A DNA stretch of 39,647 bases from a virus. The DNA is taken from positions 1 to 39,647 of IMG/VR virus record IMGVR_UViG_3300036804_000200. One strand, written 5' to 3'. Position numbers and translations under genes: made by a program. The notes below the pieces were generated by a model. The model was not told the origin of the DNA. It searched no databases and saw nothing but the letters and a program-made list of their open reading frames with translations. Below, piece after piece: positions 9,584 through 17,708 of the stretch. Numbering within the stretch: position 1 is the first letter of the stretch; each line of letters opens with the position of its first letter.

Positions 9584-10762
9584 TCAGACAGTGAAGAAAT
9601 TGAACGTCACCAGGCCCAGGCCGCCCACGGAGTAGTGAGTGTCCGAAGCCTCGATGTCGGCCCGCGAGAAAGCCTGGACCAGGTCGGCGCGGACCATTCT
9701 CATCCGCAGTGCCGGTTCATGCACGATGCGCAGTTTGAACGCACTGAGCGAAAGCGGCTCGGCTCCGGGGAGCCGGCCATACTGAATCCAGACGTCGTGG
9801 ATCCAGGCCCTGCGTCCGCCGTAGAGCCGATCCGGAGGAACATTCCTCACCGCGAGCAACACCAGCGTGACGAAGTCCCGAACGATCTTCGGCTGCTCCG
9901 GCTCTTTCGGCTTCCGCGGTACCGCTGGCGCTGGCTTCCTCGGCACCGGCCGGGGCTTGGGAGCGACCGCCGACGCTCCGCCCCCCCGACCGGTGCCTTG
10001 GTTCCACGTTGCTTTGATCAGCCGGTTGTATCCCGGGCCGCTGATCTCGCTCATTGCCTTGGGCCGCCCTGGCCGTCCAGGCGGCCGAGCGGATGCGGTC
10101 TGACGGTAATAGGCCGCCCATTCCTCAGGCGTCATGCCGCCGGTCCAGCGCCCCGTCTTGAACGTCGATTCGTCGACCGCGGTTCCACCCGCTGACATTC
10201 CGAACGTGGCGTTGGCGGTCTGATATCGGCCCACCTGGGGGACGCCGGCCCGCTGGGCCGCGCGCGGCACTGCCGCGACCTGGCGGACCTTGCCTTGCTT
10301 CCACAGCTCCCACTTCCGCCAGGCCGCGATCTTGACCCTGGCCGTGCCGGCCGGCGAAAGACCGATGACATCCCTGCCCTTCTGGGCCTGGTACCGCAGG
10401 ACCTGGCCCCACTGATCGCCGGTCCAAGCGTCATACCGCCAATAAAACTCGGCGTGCGTCGTCAGGGCCCTGCCGGCGAGCAGTGAGTAGGTCCGGCTCT
10501 TTTGCCAGCCAGGGATCAACGCCGGTGCGTTGGGGTCACCCTTGCCCGACGGCGTCATCGCGGACTTTCGGTACTTCCTCGTCTTCGCGCTGATCGCCCG
10601 GAGCGGCGATCCATCCTTGTCGAGACCAGCGAGGATATCTTTGCCCTTGCTCGCGATGCCCAGCTCGACAACCCAGCTCCAGAAGAGCTTCTTGACGTCG
10701 GCCGGATAACGGGCGAGATCTGGAGGCTCGATTCCTCGGAGCTTATAGCTGGTACCGGCCAT
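9584..10762 (-). CDS. Tail-module protein with C-terminal RADLV module (392 aa)
   Basis: The N-terminal ~150 residues (SKGKDILAGLDKDGSPLRAI, then basic residues) share the ILAGLDKDGSPLR-type motif with the downstream morphogenesis protein, so a tail-completion role is likely. A Pro/Arg-rich linker (~235-290) leads to a C-terminal ~95-residue domain: IVRDFVTLVLLA, RAWIHDVW, LSAFKLRIV, MVRADLVQAF and a final VTFNFFTV. I associate this pattern with a small winged-helix-like module found in bacterial regulatory and conflict proteins, not in tails. ATG at 10762 is preferred for its homology-like start; GTG 10795 and ATG 10777 are alternatives. It overlaps the end of the zinc-ribbon frame upstream. 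Confidence 0.6.
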   Translation of the reverse strand: MAGTSYKLRGIEPPDLARYPADVKKLFWSWVVELGIASKGKDILAGLDKDGSPLRAISAKTRKYRKSAMTPSGKGDPNAPALIPGWQKSRTYSLLAGRALTTHAEFYWRYDAWTGDQWGQVLRYQAQKGRDVIGLSPAGTARVKIAAWRKWELWKQGKVRQVAAVPRAAQRAGVPQVGRYQTANATFGMSAGGTAVDESTFKTGRWTGGMTPEEWAAYYRQTASARPPGRPGRPKAMSEISGPGYNRLIKATWNQGTGRGGGASAVAPKPRPVPRKPAPAVPRKPKEPEQPKIVRDFVTLVLLAVRNVPPDRLYGGRRAWIHDVWIQYGRLPGAEPLSLSAFKLRIVHEPALRMRMVRADLVQAFSRADIEASDTHYSVGGLGLVTFNFFTV

Positions 10763-10956
10763 GATTCCGCGATCCATCCCAGGCGCTGGCAGCACCGCAC
10801 GCAGGCCGTGACGATCATCTTGCCTGGCCCCAAATCAAAGCTCAGTTGCTCGCCGCTGATCGGCTGCGCACAGCCTGGACAGATCGCGAGTTGCTTTCCC
10901 GGGCGGGCGGCGATGAGCTTGGGCGGCTTGCGGAGCTCGCCGTCGAGGCGTTTCAC
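10555..10956 (-). CDS. Zinc-ribbon ORF overlapping the next tail gene (133 aa)
   Basis: GTG at 10956 overlaps the tail-tube stop (GTGA). The first ~58 codons look coding and hold a treble-clef-like pattern: CPGC near residue 26 and CVRC near residue 55. From about 10790 the frame stays open for more than 200 bases, but codon use becomes poor while the 392-aa gene takes over in the -1 frame. Either the zinc-ribbon protein really runs on to 10555, or a -1 frameshift fuses it to the downstream protein, or an indel removed its stop. I saw no canonical slippery heptamer. Confidence 0.45.
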   Translation of the reverse strand: MKRLDGELRKPPKLIAARPGKQLAICPGCAQPISGEQLSFDLGPGKMIVTACVRCCQRLGWIAESWPVPAISSEESSLQISPVIRPTSRSSSGAGLSSWASRARAKISSLVSTRMDRRSGRSARRRGSTESPR

Positions 10957-11972
10957 GCGATGGTGAGTGTGAAGTCGGATCCCGCGCTGGGATCCCACAT
11001 GTTGTTTTCGGTCGACGATTGGAAGTAGAGATCGTTCAAGGCCAGGTCGTCTTCGAAGGGACTGAACACGTTCTGGGCGTTGAAGCCCAGCGTGAATCCA
11101 TGCGTCCCGTTGTTGAGCTCGATCGAGCAGGTCTCGCTGGTGAGACCTTCATAGAGCGTGCGATCGTCCTGGGCCGCCAGCGGGTAGAGCAGCTTCGAGG
11201 CGACCGTGGTTTTGCGTCCGACCAGTCGCAGAAGCTGGATGTACCGGTTGGCGTACCAGCGTCGAGCCAGCGCGTTCTGGACGTTGATGGTGAGGTCGGT
11301 GAACTGCGTCCGCACGGCCCCGCCATAGGTGATGAAACTGCTACCGCCCGCGTGGATAAACACGTAGGGGTCGATCGGGAAGTTGTTGTCGGCCGGCGAC
11401 GGGAATATGCCGGCGGTCGGGTCAGTCGAGCTGTCGAACTGGTTGCCTTGCGGTGTCGACGCCGAGAGCTGAAGCGTGAGGGTGCCGACCGTCGACCCTT
11501 CGTTGATGGCGAAGCTGGCACCGTCGGGCTTCACGCCCAGGTAGACGCGCCGCTTGACGCTGCCGTCGGGCCGCGCGATGGCGTGGTAGATCGAGCAGCT
11601 CGCCAGGTCCCCGGCCGGCTCGGTTGTGGTCCAAGGTGCCGTCTGACCGCTGTTGATTCGGAGCAGCGCCCAGCTCAGCAGGAAGGGTGCCTGGGACACG
11701 CACAGCTTGACCGTGAGTTGTCCCTTGACCTCCTGCTTATCGGCAACCATGTAGGCCGGGACATCAAAGCCCCCGCCGTACGGCACAGTCACCGTGCCGG
11801 CGGGCCTCGGCCGCATCGTGAAGGCGTTGCCGCCATCGAGCCTGATGTAATAGGCCGATGCGTTGGCCAGGCCGTAGGTTGTCGACGTCGTCCAGACCGT
11901 CGGCGAGACCACGGGGGTCTTGTAGGCCGACTCCTCAACGATCATGAGCCATTCGCGGATTTGAGCGGACAT
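10953..11972 (-). CDS. Major tail tube protein (339 aa)
   Basis: Beta-rich protein at the position of the major tail subunit, between neck/tail terminators and the tape-measure group. Begins with MSAQIREWLMIVEESAYKTP, a start common in tail-tube proteins, and contains DKQEVKGQLTVKLCVSQAPF in the middle and SIELNNGTHGFTLGFN toward the end, as expected for the tube beta-sandwich. ATG at 11972 follows the previous stop by 9 bp with a GAGATCACCTC leader. Tube identity is inferred from fold-like composition and gene order. Confidence 0.7.
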   Translation of the reverse strand: MSAQIREWLMIVEESAYKTPVVSPTVWTTSTTYGLANASAYYIRLDGGNAFTMRPRPAGTVTVPYGGGFDVPAYMVADKQEVKGQLTVKLCVSQAPFLLSWALLRINSGQTAPWTTTEPAGDLASCSIYHAIARPDGSVKRRVYLGVKPDGASFAINEGSTVGTLTLQLSASTPQGNQFDSSTDPTAGIFPSPADNNFPIDPYVFIHAGGSSFITYGGAVRTQFTDLTINVQNALARRWYANRYIQLLRLVGRKTTVASKLLYPLAAQDDRTLYEGLTSETCSIELNNGTHGFTLGFNAQNVFSPFEDDLALNDLYFQSSTENNMWDPSAGSDFTLTIA

Positions 11973-11981
11973 GAGGTGATC

Positions 11982-12473
11982 TCAGGTGGGAAGCTGGTTG
12001 AGTACCTCGATCCGCATCTGGCCCTTGCAGGCCCAGAACGTGCCGTCGGGCGATTCGTCATAGCCCGGGATCGAGAATTCGGTGAGGCCGCTGTAGGCGC
12101 CGGCGGCTTGAAGTGCGGCGACGTTGGCGTTGGTGCCGGTACCGCCCGGATAGATCGCGTTCTCGATGGCCCACCAGAAGTTCAGGGGGTCGTCAGCATC
12201 GGCCCCCAGAATCAGGTATTCGCAGTTGATGTAGAGCCAGCCGACGAACGCATTGGGGAACTTCCACGTGTCCGGGCCGTTGATCGGAGTGAGCCGGATC
12301 GCCACGCGGCCGACGGCCTGCTCGATGCCAAACGGCGGATTCTGCCCTGGCTTCTCGCGCCAGGTCCTCCACGTGCCGACAACACGCTTCAGCGTTGGGT
12401 CCATCTTGAGGATCGTCTCGATCTTGCGCAGCACGGTTGTGCGCGGAGACGCATTCAAATCGAGAGTGGCCAT
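11982..12473 (-). CDS. Tail terminator / head-tail joining protein (163 aa)
   Basis: Small mixed alpha/beta protein immediately before the tail-tube gene, where tail terminator or neck proteins usually lie. Motifs visible: TVLRKIETILKMDPTLKRVV at the N-terminus, WLYINCEYLILGADADDPLN centrally and GQMRIEVLNQLPT at the end. Start ATG at 12473 overlaps the preceding stop by ATGA; the open frame upstream of it is a shadow of the neighbouring gene. No single family is certain. Confidence 0.55.
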   Translation of the reverse strand: MATLDLNASPRTTVLRKIETILKMDPTLKRVVGTWRTWREKPGQNPPFGIEQAVGRVAIRLTPINGPDTWKFPNAFVGWLYINCEYLILGADADDPLNFWWAIENAIYPGGTGTNANVAALQAAGAYSGLTEFSIPGYDESPDGTFWACKGQMRIEVLNQLPT

Positions 12474-13336
12474 CAGGCTCGCAGCGTGTTGGTCGAGGTG
12501 AAGTTGATCGGGATGTTGGCAATCAGGTTGCCGTAGGCATCGAGATCGCCGTTGATGTTGAGCTCCGCGGTGTAGCAGCTCAGCAGCCGGTGGGCCTCGG
12601 CACGGTACCGGGCGGCCAGGCCCATGAATTGCTTGGCACTCGTCGAGTGCTGAAGCATTGATTCGCAGACCAGGGAAAGCGCGTAGTAAGCACAGATTCG
12701 CTTGGTCCGGTCGGTGACGATCAGCGCGTTCTGCTGGAGCAGATCGAGAATGAACGGGTTGCGTAACGACGTGCGCCGGGTGCCGCCGGTGAACCAGGCA
12801 TCGAGGGCCACGCCGTGGTAGCCCAGCAGCTCGACGTTGCCGCCGCGATAGTTGCGGAGGATGTTTTCGTCGAGCCAGGATCTGGCCGCCGCACACTGGA
12901 GCAGGAAGCCGGTTTCACTGTCGGGCGGGTTGACCTGGTCAATCCAGCCGGCCAAGAGCCGCATGTCGGCGACGGTGTTGTAGACCGGCGGCGGAGTGCC
13001 GGTCCCAGGCGCCGGCTTGAGCGTGACTGTCGAGCCGTACGGCATCAGCGACGCCGAGCGGCCGCCCCGTGTCGCCGTGGCACTGACGTAGTAAACCCCG
13101 AGCGGCAGGCTGGCCGTGTCGGAGTTGTTGAAGCTGATCTGGTATTGGGCGTTGGTGGCGCTCAACCAGATGATCGTCGGCGTGTCGACGGGCGTTTCTT
13201 GATCGCCCTGCCAGAGCCGGGCCAGGAGCGTATCGGAGCTCATGAACTGGCCCACAGGCACGGAATCGTCAGGATTCAGCGCCTGCAATTGCCAGTCGAA
13301 GCTGGTGCCGATCTGGAGGTCGAGATTGAGTGGCAT
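12473..13336 (-). CDS. Neck/head-tail connector-like protein (287 aa)
   Basis: Two apparent parts. Residues 1-110 are beta-rich and Ig-like (GTSFDWQLQALNPDDSVPVG; GVYYVSATATRGGRSASLMP). Residues 120-287 are helical with many aromatic and charged residues (AAARSWLDENILRNYRG; KRICAYYALSLVCESML), like gp6/gp15-type connector proteins. It sits between decoration-like genes and the tail terminator. Function is inferred from position; an adsorption or neck-whisker role is possible for the Ig-like part. Confidence 0.5.
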   Translation of the reverse strand: MPLNLDLQIGTSFDWQLQALNPDDSVPVGQFMSSDTLLARLWQGDQETPVDTPTIIWLSATNAQYQISFNNSDTASLPLGVYYVSATATRGGRSASLMPYGSTVTLKPAPGTGTPPPVYNTVADMRLLAGWIDQVNPPDSETGFLLQCAAARSWLDENILRNYRGGNVELLGYHGVALDAWFTGGTRRTSLRNPFILDLLQQNALIVTDRTKRICAYYALSLVCESMLQHSTSAKQFMGLAARYRAEAHRLLSCYTAELNINGDLDAYGNLIANIPINFTSTNTLRA

Positions 13337-13392
13337 GAGACGTCGGCCCGGATCTCACGGGCCGCCCAGTACTATGGCCCCTGGGTGGGATG

Positions 13393-14001
13393 TCAGAAGA
13401 CGATTTCGACGGTCGTGTTGGTGTGAACGAGGGTGTCGGTGGCGGCCGACAGGACGCTCTGGACGTCGACGAGCAGCGACGTGGTGAAGTTGACCGTCGA
13501 CGGCGTCTGCGGTGCCTGGGTGCCGATCGTGGAGCCGTTGGTGAACGCCGGATCGAGCACGGCCGACAGCGACGACAGGCACAGGACCCCGGTGGCCTGA
13601 ATCGTGCCGGAGCTGCCGATCGAAATGCAGGTCAGGCGACACTCGCCGTAATAACCGATCTTCGTCTGGGAGACCGCGAAGGCGGTCGCGGGCGTTGTGG
13701 CGACGCACGATCCGCCCAGGTAGATGCCAAAGGTGAGGTTGCCCGCGGCGGAGCCGGGAGTGGTGGCATAACCGCCGAACTTGACCACGAGCGTGGCGCC
13801 CAGGCGGTTCAGCGCATTGGCGTTGAGCGTCGGGCTGCCGGCCGCATTGGCCGTGCTCACGACCGAGGCCGTGGCGGCTGCCGTCAGAGTGACCGGCGTC
13901 ACCTGCGAAAAGATCTGCGTCGGCCGGGCCCGCCAGAACGTGCCGTCCATGACTGGCACATTTCCATAGCCCGGATTGGTCTCGTCGAAATTGAGAATCA
14001 T
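13393..14001 (-). CDS. Virion protein sharing the tail-fibre C-terminal module (202 aa)
   Basis: Gly/Ser/Thr/Ala-rich beta protein in the head/neck region. Residues ~66-202 are recognisably related to the last 140 residues of the 646-aa tail fibre (GGYATTPGSAAGNLTFGIYL against SGYGTSAASSPGTVIFSWKL; FTNGSTIGTQAPQT against ITNGSTAGTQAAQT). This suggests a duplicated surface-exposed module used at two sites of the virion. ATG 14001 has a GAGG about 5 bp upstream. Decoration or neck-fibre role is an inference. Confidence 0.65.
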   Translation of the reverse strand: MILNFDETNPGYGNVPVMDGTFWRARPTQIFSQVTPVTLTAAATASVVSTANAAGSPTLNANALNRLGATLVVKFGGYATTPGSAAGNLTFGIYLGGSCVATTPATAFAVSQTKIGYYGECRLTCISIGSSGTIQATGVLCLSSLSAVLDPAFTNGSTIGTQAPQTPSTVNFTTSLLVDVQSVLSAATDTLVHTNTTVEIVF

Positions 14002-14032
14002 AGGGAACCTCAGAGGGATGTGGCCCCGGGCC

Positions 14033-14413
14033 TCAGAGCCACGGGAATGTGAGCGAGCCTTGGAGGGCGGGATCAGAAGAGGCGGTCGAAGCGATTTGCT
14101 GCTGAAAGAGGACGATGGTGCCGGCGGTGGGCTGCTGGAATGCGACCGTGCTGTTCTGGACGGTGAGCGCCCCGGTTGTGACGTTCAGCAGGCAGTTCCA
14201 GAAGTTGCTGCCGGAGCCAGGCACGCCCGGGCTGGTGACAGTGCCGGAGAAGTTGATGATCGGCTGCATCCCTTGCGGGACCGATCCGACGAGCGGCGGC
14301 TGATAGCTCCCGTTGACGGTAATCGTGGTACCGCTGTCGGGCAGGAGGACATTGCAGCGAATCGCCGGTGACAGGACTCCATCGCCCCCGGCCGGCGATA
14401 ACGTGAGAGGCAT
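14033..14413 (-). CDS. Probable virion structural protein (126 aa)
   Basis: Small beta-rich, Gly/Ser/Pro-rich protein with no recognised family. It lies in a run of four similar-sized proteins downstream of the coat protein, a typical place for head decoration or neck proteins. ATG 14413 is preceded by AGGAG at good spacing, supporting the start. Segments such as TTITVNGSYQPPLVG and GTIVLFQQQIAST suggest a beta-sandwich. Confidence 0.5.
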   Translation of the reverse strand: MPLTLSPAGGDGVLSPAIRCNVLLPDSGTTITVNGSYQPPLVGSVPQGMQPIINFSGTVTSPGVPGSGSNFWNCLLNVTTGALTVQNSTVAFQQPTAGTIVLFQQQIASTASSDPALQGSLTFPWL

Positions 14414-14421
14414 TGGAGCTC

Positions 14422-14970
14422 CTAGGCGACCGAGCCGCCCGCAAAGAGAACCCAGATGGTGACGGTGTTGGCGCCCGGATCGAAGACGATGTTGCAGCTC
14501 GACGTGGTCACGACGTTGCCGTTGCCGGCGCCCGTCGACGTTGGATCAGAGAGGTTCCACAAACCGTTGTTGTTGCGCACCCAGCTCGGCGTCGCCAGCG
14601 GTCCGAGGACTGCCCAGCCATTGGAGGCGCCGGCATAGACCTTGACGTCGTGTGTGCTGACCGTGTCCGGATTGAAAGCAATGGCTTCCCGGACCCGGGC
14701 GAAGCTGATCGAGTTGCCGTCGGGGTCAGTCAGCCCCGAGTTGAGATTGAGCGTGGTCGTCGCGCCCGAGAGCGTCAGTGGCTTGCAGTAGATCGTGTCG
14801 ACCTGCAAGCTGCCGGTGCCGGTCGTGTAGGTGACGGTCCCCAGCGTCGAACCGGTGCCGTTGATCGACAAGGCCAGGGTCTGTGCGTTGATGAATCCAG
14901 CGACACCGGCGGCGATGAACTCCGAGAAGTTAAAGTTCCGGGTCACGGATCCGGTGACGGTCTGCCCCAC
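14422..14970 (-). CDS. Probable virion structural protein (182 aa)
   Basis: Beta-rich protein with GTLGTVTYTTGTGSLQVDTI and a Trp-containing C-terminal half (SNGWAVLGPLATPSWVRNNN). GTG start at 14970 immediately follows the stop of the upstream gene. It belongs to the block of capsid-associated genes after the coat protein. I do not recognise a family; a decoration or head-completion role is suggested only by position and composition. Confidence 0.5.
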   Translation of the reverse strand: MGQTVTGSVTRNFNFSEFIAAGVAGFINAQTLALSINGTGSTLGTVTYTTGTGSLQVDTIYCKPLTLSGATTTLNLNSGLTDPDGNSISFARVREAIAFNPDTVSTHDVKVYAGASNGWAVLGPLATPSWVRNNNGLWNLSDPTSTGAGNGNVVTTSSCNIVFDPGANTVTIWVLFAGGSVA

Positions 14971-14971
14971 G

Positions 14972-15424
14972 TCAATTCACTCCGGGCTGTGACTGGAAGT
15001 AGCCGGCGACGAAGAAGTCGACGTTGACCGTGCCGGCCGTGGTCGCGGCGAGCACAAGCGCGACAACGAGCGTGCCCGTCGCCAGCGGTTGTGTCTCATG
15101 GATGACGCAGATCGGCGAAGTGGAGCTCGTGACGGCGCGATCGATCGGAACGGCCCCGGCCGTGATCTGGGTGTCGATTTCCACCGCGGCGATCGTGCTC
15201 AAGACCATGTCGGTCAGGAAGAACGTTTTGTTGGTCGGGACCGTGAACAGCGGAACGGTGACGGGCAGCGTCGCGCTGGTGGCGATACGACCGCACGCGC
15301 TGACGAGCGTCTGTCCGAACCCGAGCGATCCCGCGGTCGACTTGGCGACCAGGGGACTGACCGAATACTGGCTTCCAAACTGGTCATAGTAAGGAAGCTG
15401 GCCCGACGGATACGGATATCCCAA
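14972..15424 (-). CDS. Probable capsid decoration protein (150 aa)
   Basis: First gene after the coat protein. Starts at TTG 15424, supported by a strong GGAGG 5 bp upstream in an otherwise empty leader; no ATG is available in frame. The N-terminus is Tyr/Pro/Gly-rich (GYPYPSGQLPYYDQFG), followed by a beta-rich body (LFTVPTNKTFFLTDMVLST; GTLVVALVLAATTAGTVNVD) ending in DFFVAGYFQSQPGVN. Head-decoration proteins commonly occupy this position; the family itself is not recognised. Confidence 0.5.
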   Translation of the reverse strand: MGYPYPSGQLPYYDQFGSQYSVSPLVAKSTAGSLGFGQTLVSACGRIATSATLPVTVPLFTVPTNKTFFLTDMVLSTIAAVEIDTQITAGAVPIDRAVTSSTSPICVIHETQPLATGTLVVALVLAATTAGTVNVDFFVAGYFQSQPGVN

Positions 15425-15493
15425 GTGACCCTCCTACGTGAGATGTGAGCCCGGCCGACGTCGCCGCCGGCCAGGCCGTCGGATAGGAGGTGC

Positions 15494-16858
15494 TTAGCAG
15501 GTGATGACGATGCCGAAGTCGGGACGGATGACGCCCAGGGCGTAGCCGAAATCGACTGTGACGAAGAGCGCCTGGTAGATGTGCTGATACGACACCATGA
15601 CCCTCAAGGGAATTCCTTGCAGGTCGATGTAGGTCACGTCGAGGACGTCGCGGGCCTCGGGCGGCGTCTCGATCGGACGCAGGGCCAGGGCGATGGCGTA
15701 TTCGTGGAACGCCAGACATGTGTAGGACTGCACCGTGGCCGTCTGCCCGGAGCCGTTGGCAGCCGCGGCGGCGTTGGTGGCCAGGGTCAAGCTGGTCGTG
15801 GAGCCGACGGCGATGACCTGGTAGGGCGTCGAGGTCGCATCGCTGCTAAAGACCAGCCACTGCCCCACCAGAGCGCTGGTGAAATTGGTGCTGGTGCCGG
15901 CGACGGTTGGGCTGCCGGTTGATACCTGCACCGTGCCCACCAGGTTGGTGATCAGCCTGGCCGTGGTAGGATAGCTGGGCGTGGTGCCGGCGAAGTTCGA
16001 CCCGATCGTCAAGGTGGTGTCGCTGGCGATCGCGGTGACCTTGTACTGCGTCTTCGTCGGATCGGACCCGAACGTCAGGTAGCTGGTGCCGGCAACCAGG
16101 TCGGTCGTGAACGCCGTGTTGGTGCCGGTGACCGTCGCGCTGCCGTTGGTGGGCTGCACCTGGCCGTTGATGATCGAGCCAGACGCACTCGGCATCTGTT
16201 GATCCCAGACCGGATTGAAGTTGAAGCCCTGCGCGATCTTGCCCTGCTCGCGGGCCTGCTGTGCGATCACGATGCCGACCAAAGACTCCTGTGTCCACGC
16301 CGTGTCACCCAGCATCTTGCGGTAGACCTGGTTGTGGGCGGCGAGGTGGAGCTTGGACGGGTCACTGAGCGGGACCTTGGCATCGGCCAGTCCGGACCAC
16401 GCGTTGAGCATGTCCGCAACCTGGACCTCGCCCTGGGCGGCGCCGGTGATCGGAGCGTTACTCGAGAAGTTGGTCGAGTTGATCTGGGCCGCGATCTGGC
16501 CGTTGAGATACTCTTGCGCCCGCTTGTGCAAGGGGTCGAAGAACTTTTGCGCCAGGTCAGTCGCGGTTTGCCACTGCTCGAAGTCCTGGAACTGGAGGGC
16601 CTTGCCGACCCGGTTCTGGAACACCAACGGCACGTAGTTCGGGCTGACCGCGGTGCCGGTCAGGGCGCCGTTGTTGATCGCCTGCATCGGTCCGGTATCG
16701 GGGAAGTAGACGTCCACCGTCTTGCCGACGCGAGCGGCTTCCGTCTTCACATCCATGTAGACGCGAGACAACAGGGAGACCTGTCCCATCTTGGCGGCGT
16801 TGTATTCGCCGGCGCCCGCAATGAGGGTCTCGAAAAAGGCGTTGAAATTATTGGGCAC
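15494..16858 (-). CDS. Major capsid (coat) protein with inserted beta repeats (454 aa)
   Basis: Encodes the main shell subunit. The N-terminal half (GAGEYNAAKMGQVSLLSRVY, VYFPDTGPMQ, HKRAQEYLNGQIAA) and the C-terminal end (LRVMVSYQHIYQALFVTVDF) resemble P22/HK97-fold coat proteins. Between them, residues ~232-376 hold two related ~70-residue beta repeats, so the protein is longer than a minimal coat. GTG start at 16858 has GGAGC 8 bp upstream. It follows a coiled-coil scaffold-like gene, the classic order of portal, scaffold, coat. Coat identity is inferred from position and overall pattern. Confidence 0.78.
   Translation of the reverse strand: MPNNFNAFFETLIAGAGEYNAAKMGQVSLLSRVYMDVKTEAARVGKTVDVYFPDTGPMQAINNGALTGTAVSPNYVPLVFQNRVGKALQFQDFEQWQTATDLAQKFFDPLHKRAQEYLNGQIAAQINSTNFSSNAPITGAAQGEVQVADMLNAWSGLADAKVPLSDPSKLHLAAHNQVYRKMLGDTAWTQESLVGIVIAQQAREQGKIAQGFNFNPVWDQQMPSASGSIINGQVQPTNGSATVTGTNTAFTTDLVAGTSYLTFGSDPTKTQYKVTAIASDTTLTIGSNFAGTTPSYPTTARLITNLVGTVQVSTGSPTVAGTSTNFTSALVGQWLVFSSDATSTPYQVIAVGSTTSLTLATNAAAAANGSGQTATVQSYTCLAFHEYAIALALRPIETPPEARDVLDVTYIDLQGIPLRVMVSYQHIYQALFVTVDFGYALGVIRPDFGIVITC
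15731..16165 (-). repeat. Duplicated beta-domain insertion inside the coat protein
   Basis: Two copies of a module align within the coat protein: residues ~232-300 start GQVQPTNGSATVTGTNTAF and residues ~308-376 start GTVQVSTGSPTVAGTSTNF. Each is followed by a short YKV/YQV strand, then SDTTLTIGSN or STTSLTLATN. The period is 76 residues. Comparable modules are seen in phage surface proteins, so these may project from the shell. Confidence 0.8.
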
Positions 16859-16938
16859 TGCGGAAAGCTCCGGCTCTGGCGGCCGGCGGACCGTCGAGGG
16901 TCAAGAAAGGAAGGGAAGTGATTCGAGGCGGGAAGTGA

Positions 16939-17556
16939 TCAGCCGACGCGAGAAGCCTTGGCCGCTGCGAGGATGACCTCTTTGTTGCGGGGATCGAGCA
17001 TGAACTTGGGATCGGCGAGCTGTTGCTTGGTCAGGCGGATGCCCGACTTCGAGGGATCGTGGCCGCCGCCTCGGCCGACTGCCGGCGGCGTGCGTGCGGC
17101 TTGCTCGGTGCCAGGGACGATCGAGCCAGCGACAGCGCGCGTCTCGACCATTTCCTCGGCCGAGGAAAAGGCATAGTCAGCATCGACTTTCAACTTGGCG
17201 ATTGCAGCATCGATCGCCGTTGCATCGACATCATCCTTGTCGGCCACGTAGCCACTGATCTGATAGAGATGGTCGATGGCTTTCTCGCGGGCCCCTGACT
17301 CGCGGGCCCGCTTGGCAAACACTTCCTTGTGTGTCATCACCCTGAGCTTCTGCTGGAGGTCATCGGCCCGCTTGCGGTGCTCGTCGGGGTTGCCGACCTG
17401 TGCCTTGAGGCTGTCGCGTTCCCTGGTCAAGGGCTCGAGGGCGTTGCGGTGCGTGTCGCGTTCACCGGTGAGGGTTGTCACGAGACCTGACAGCCTTTCA
17501 TTCTCCGCTTTGAGAATGTCGATGGCTGTCTGTGTGTCGCTGGCGGGGGCAGGCAT
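16939..17556 (-). CDS. Capsid scaffolding-like protein (205 aa)
   Basis: The N-terminal ~75 residues form a predicted coiled coil (AIDILKAENERLSGLVTTLT ... RKRADDLQQKLRVM). The C-terminal part is charged and flexible, with SGIRLTKQQLADPKFMLDPR and a basic end. This matches phage scaffold proteins, and it sits directly upstream of the coat gene. The protein would guide shell assembly and then leave the capsid. ATG 17556. The ~150 bp between this gene and the ferritin-like gene holds no gene I can support. Confidence 0.65.
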   Translation of the reverse strand: MPAPASDTQTAIDILKAENERLSGLVTTLTGERDTHRNALEPLTRERDSLKAQVGNPDEHRKRADDLQQKLRVMTHKEVFAKRARESGAREKAIDHLYQISGYVADKDDVDATAIDAAIAKLKVDADYAFSSAEEMVETRAVAGSIVPGTEQAARTPPAVGRGGGHDPSKSGIRLTKQQLADPKFMLDPRNKEVILAAAKASRVG

Positions 17557-17708
17557 GAAGAGTACTCAGAGGTGATGGGTGGCTGGTAGGGCGCGAGAGA
17601 GGTAGGATTGGTCGGTCAGGTTGCGGGGGCGTGGCCCCATTGAAGAGCCAGAATCGCGATCGCGTCGGCGTCGACATCGGCGCCTTTCCACGTTCCCGTA
17701 ACCTGACT

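Noticed and set aside
11019-12536. 505-aa plus-strand ORF
   Set aside because: It is antisense to the tail-tube, joining and connector genes and has shadow-like Arg/Val/Gly/Asp composition without motifs.
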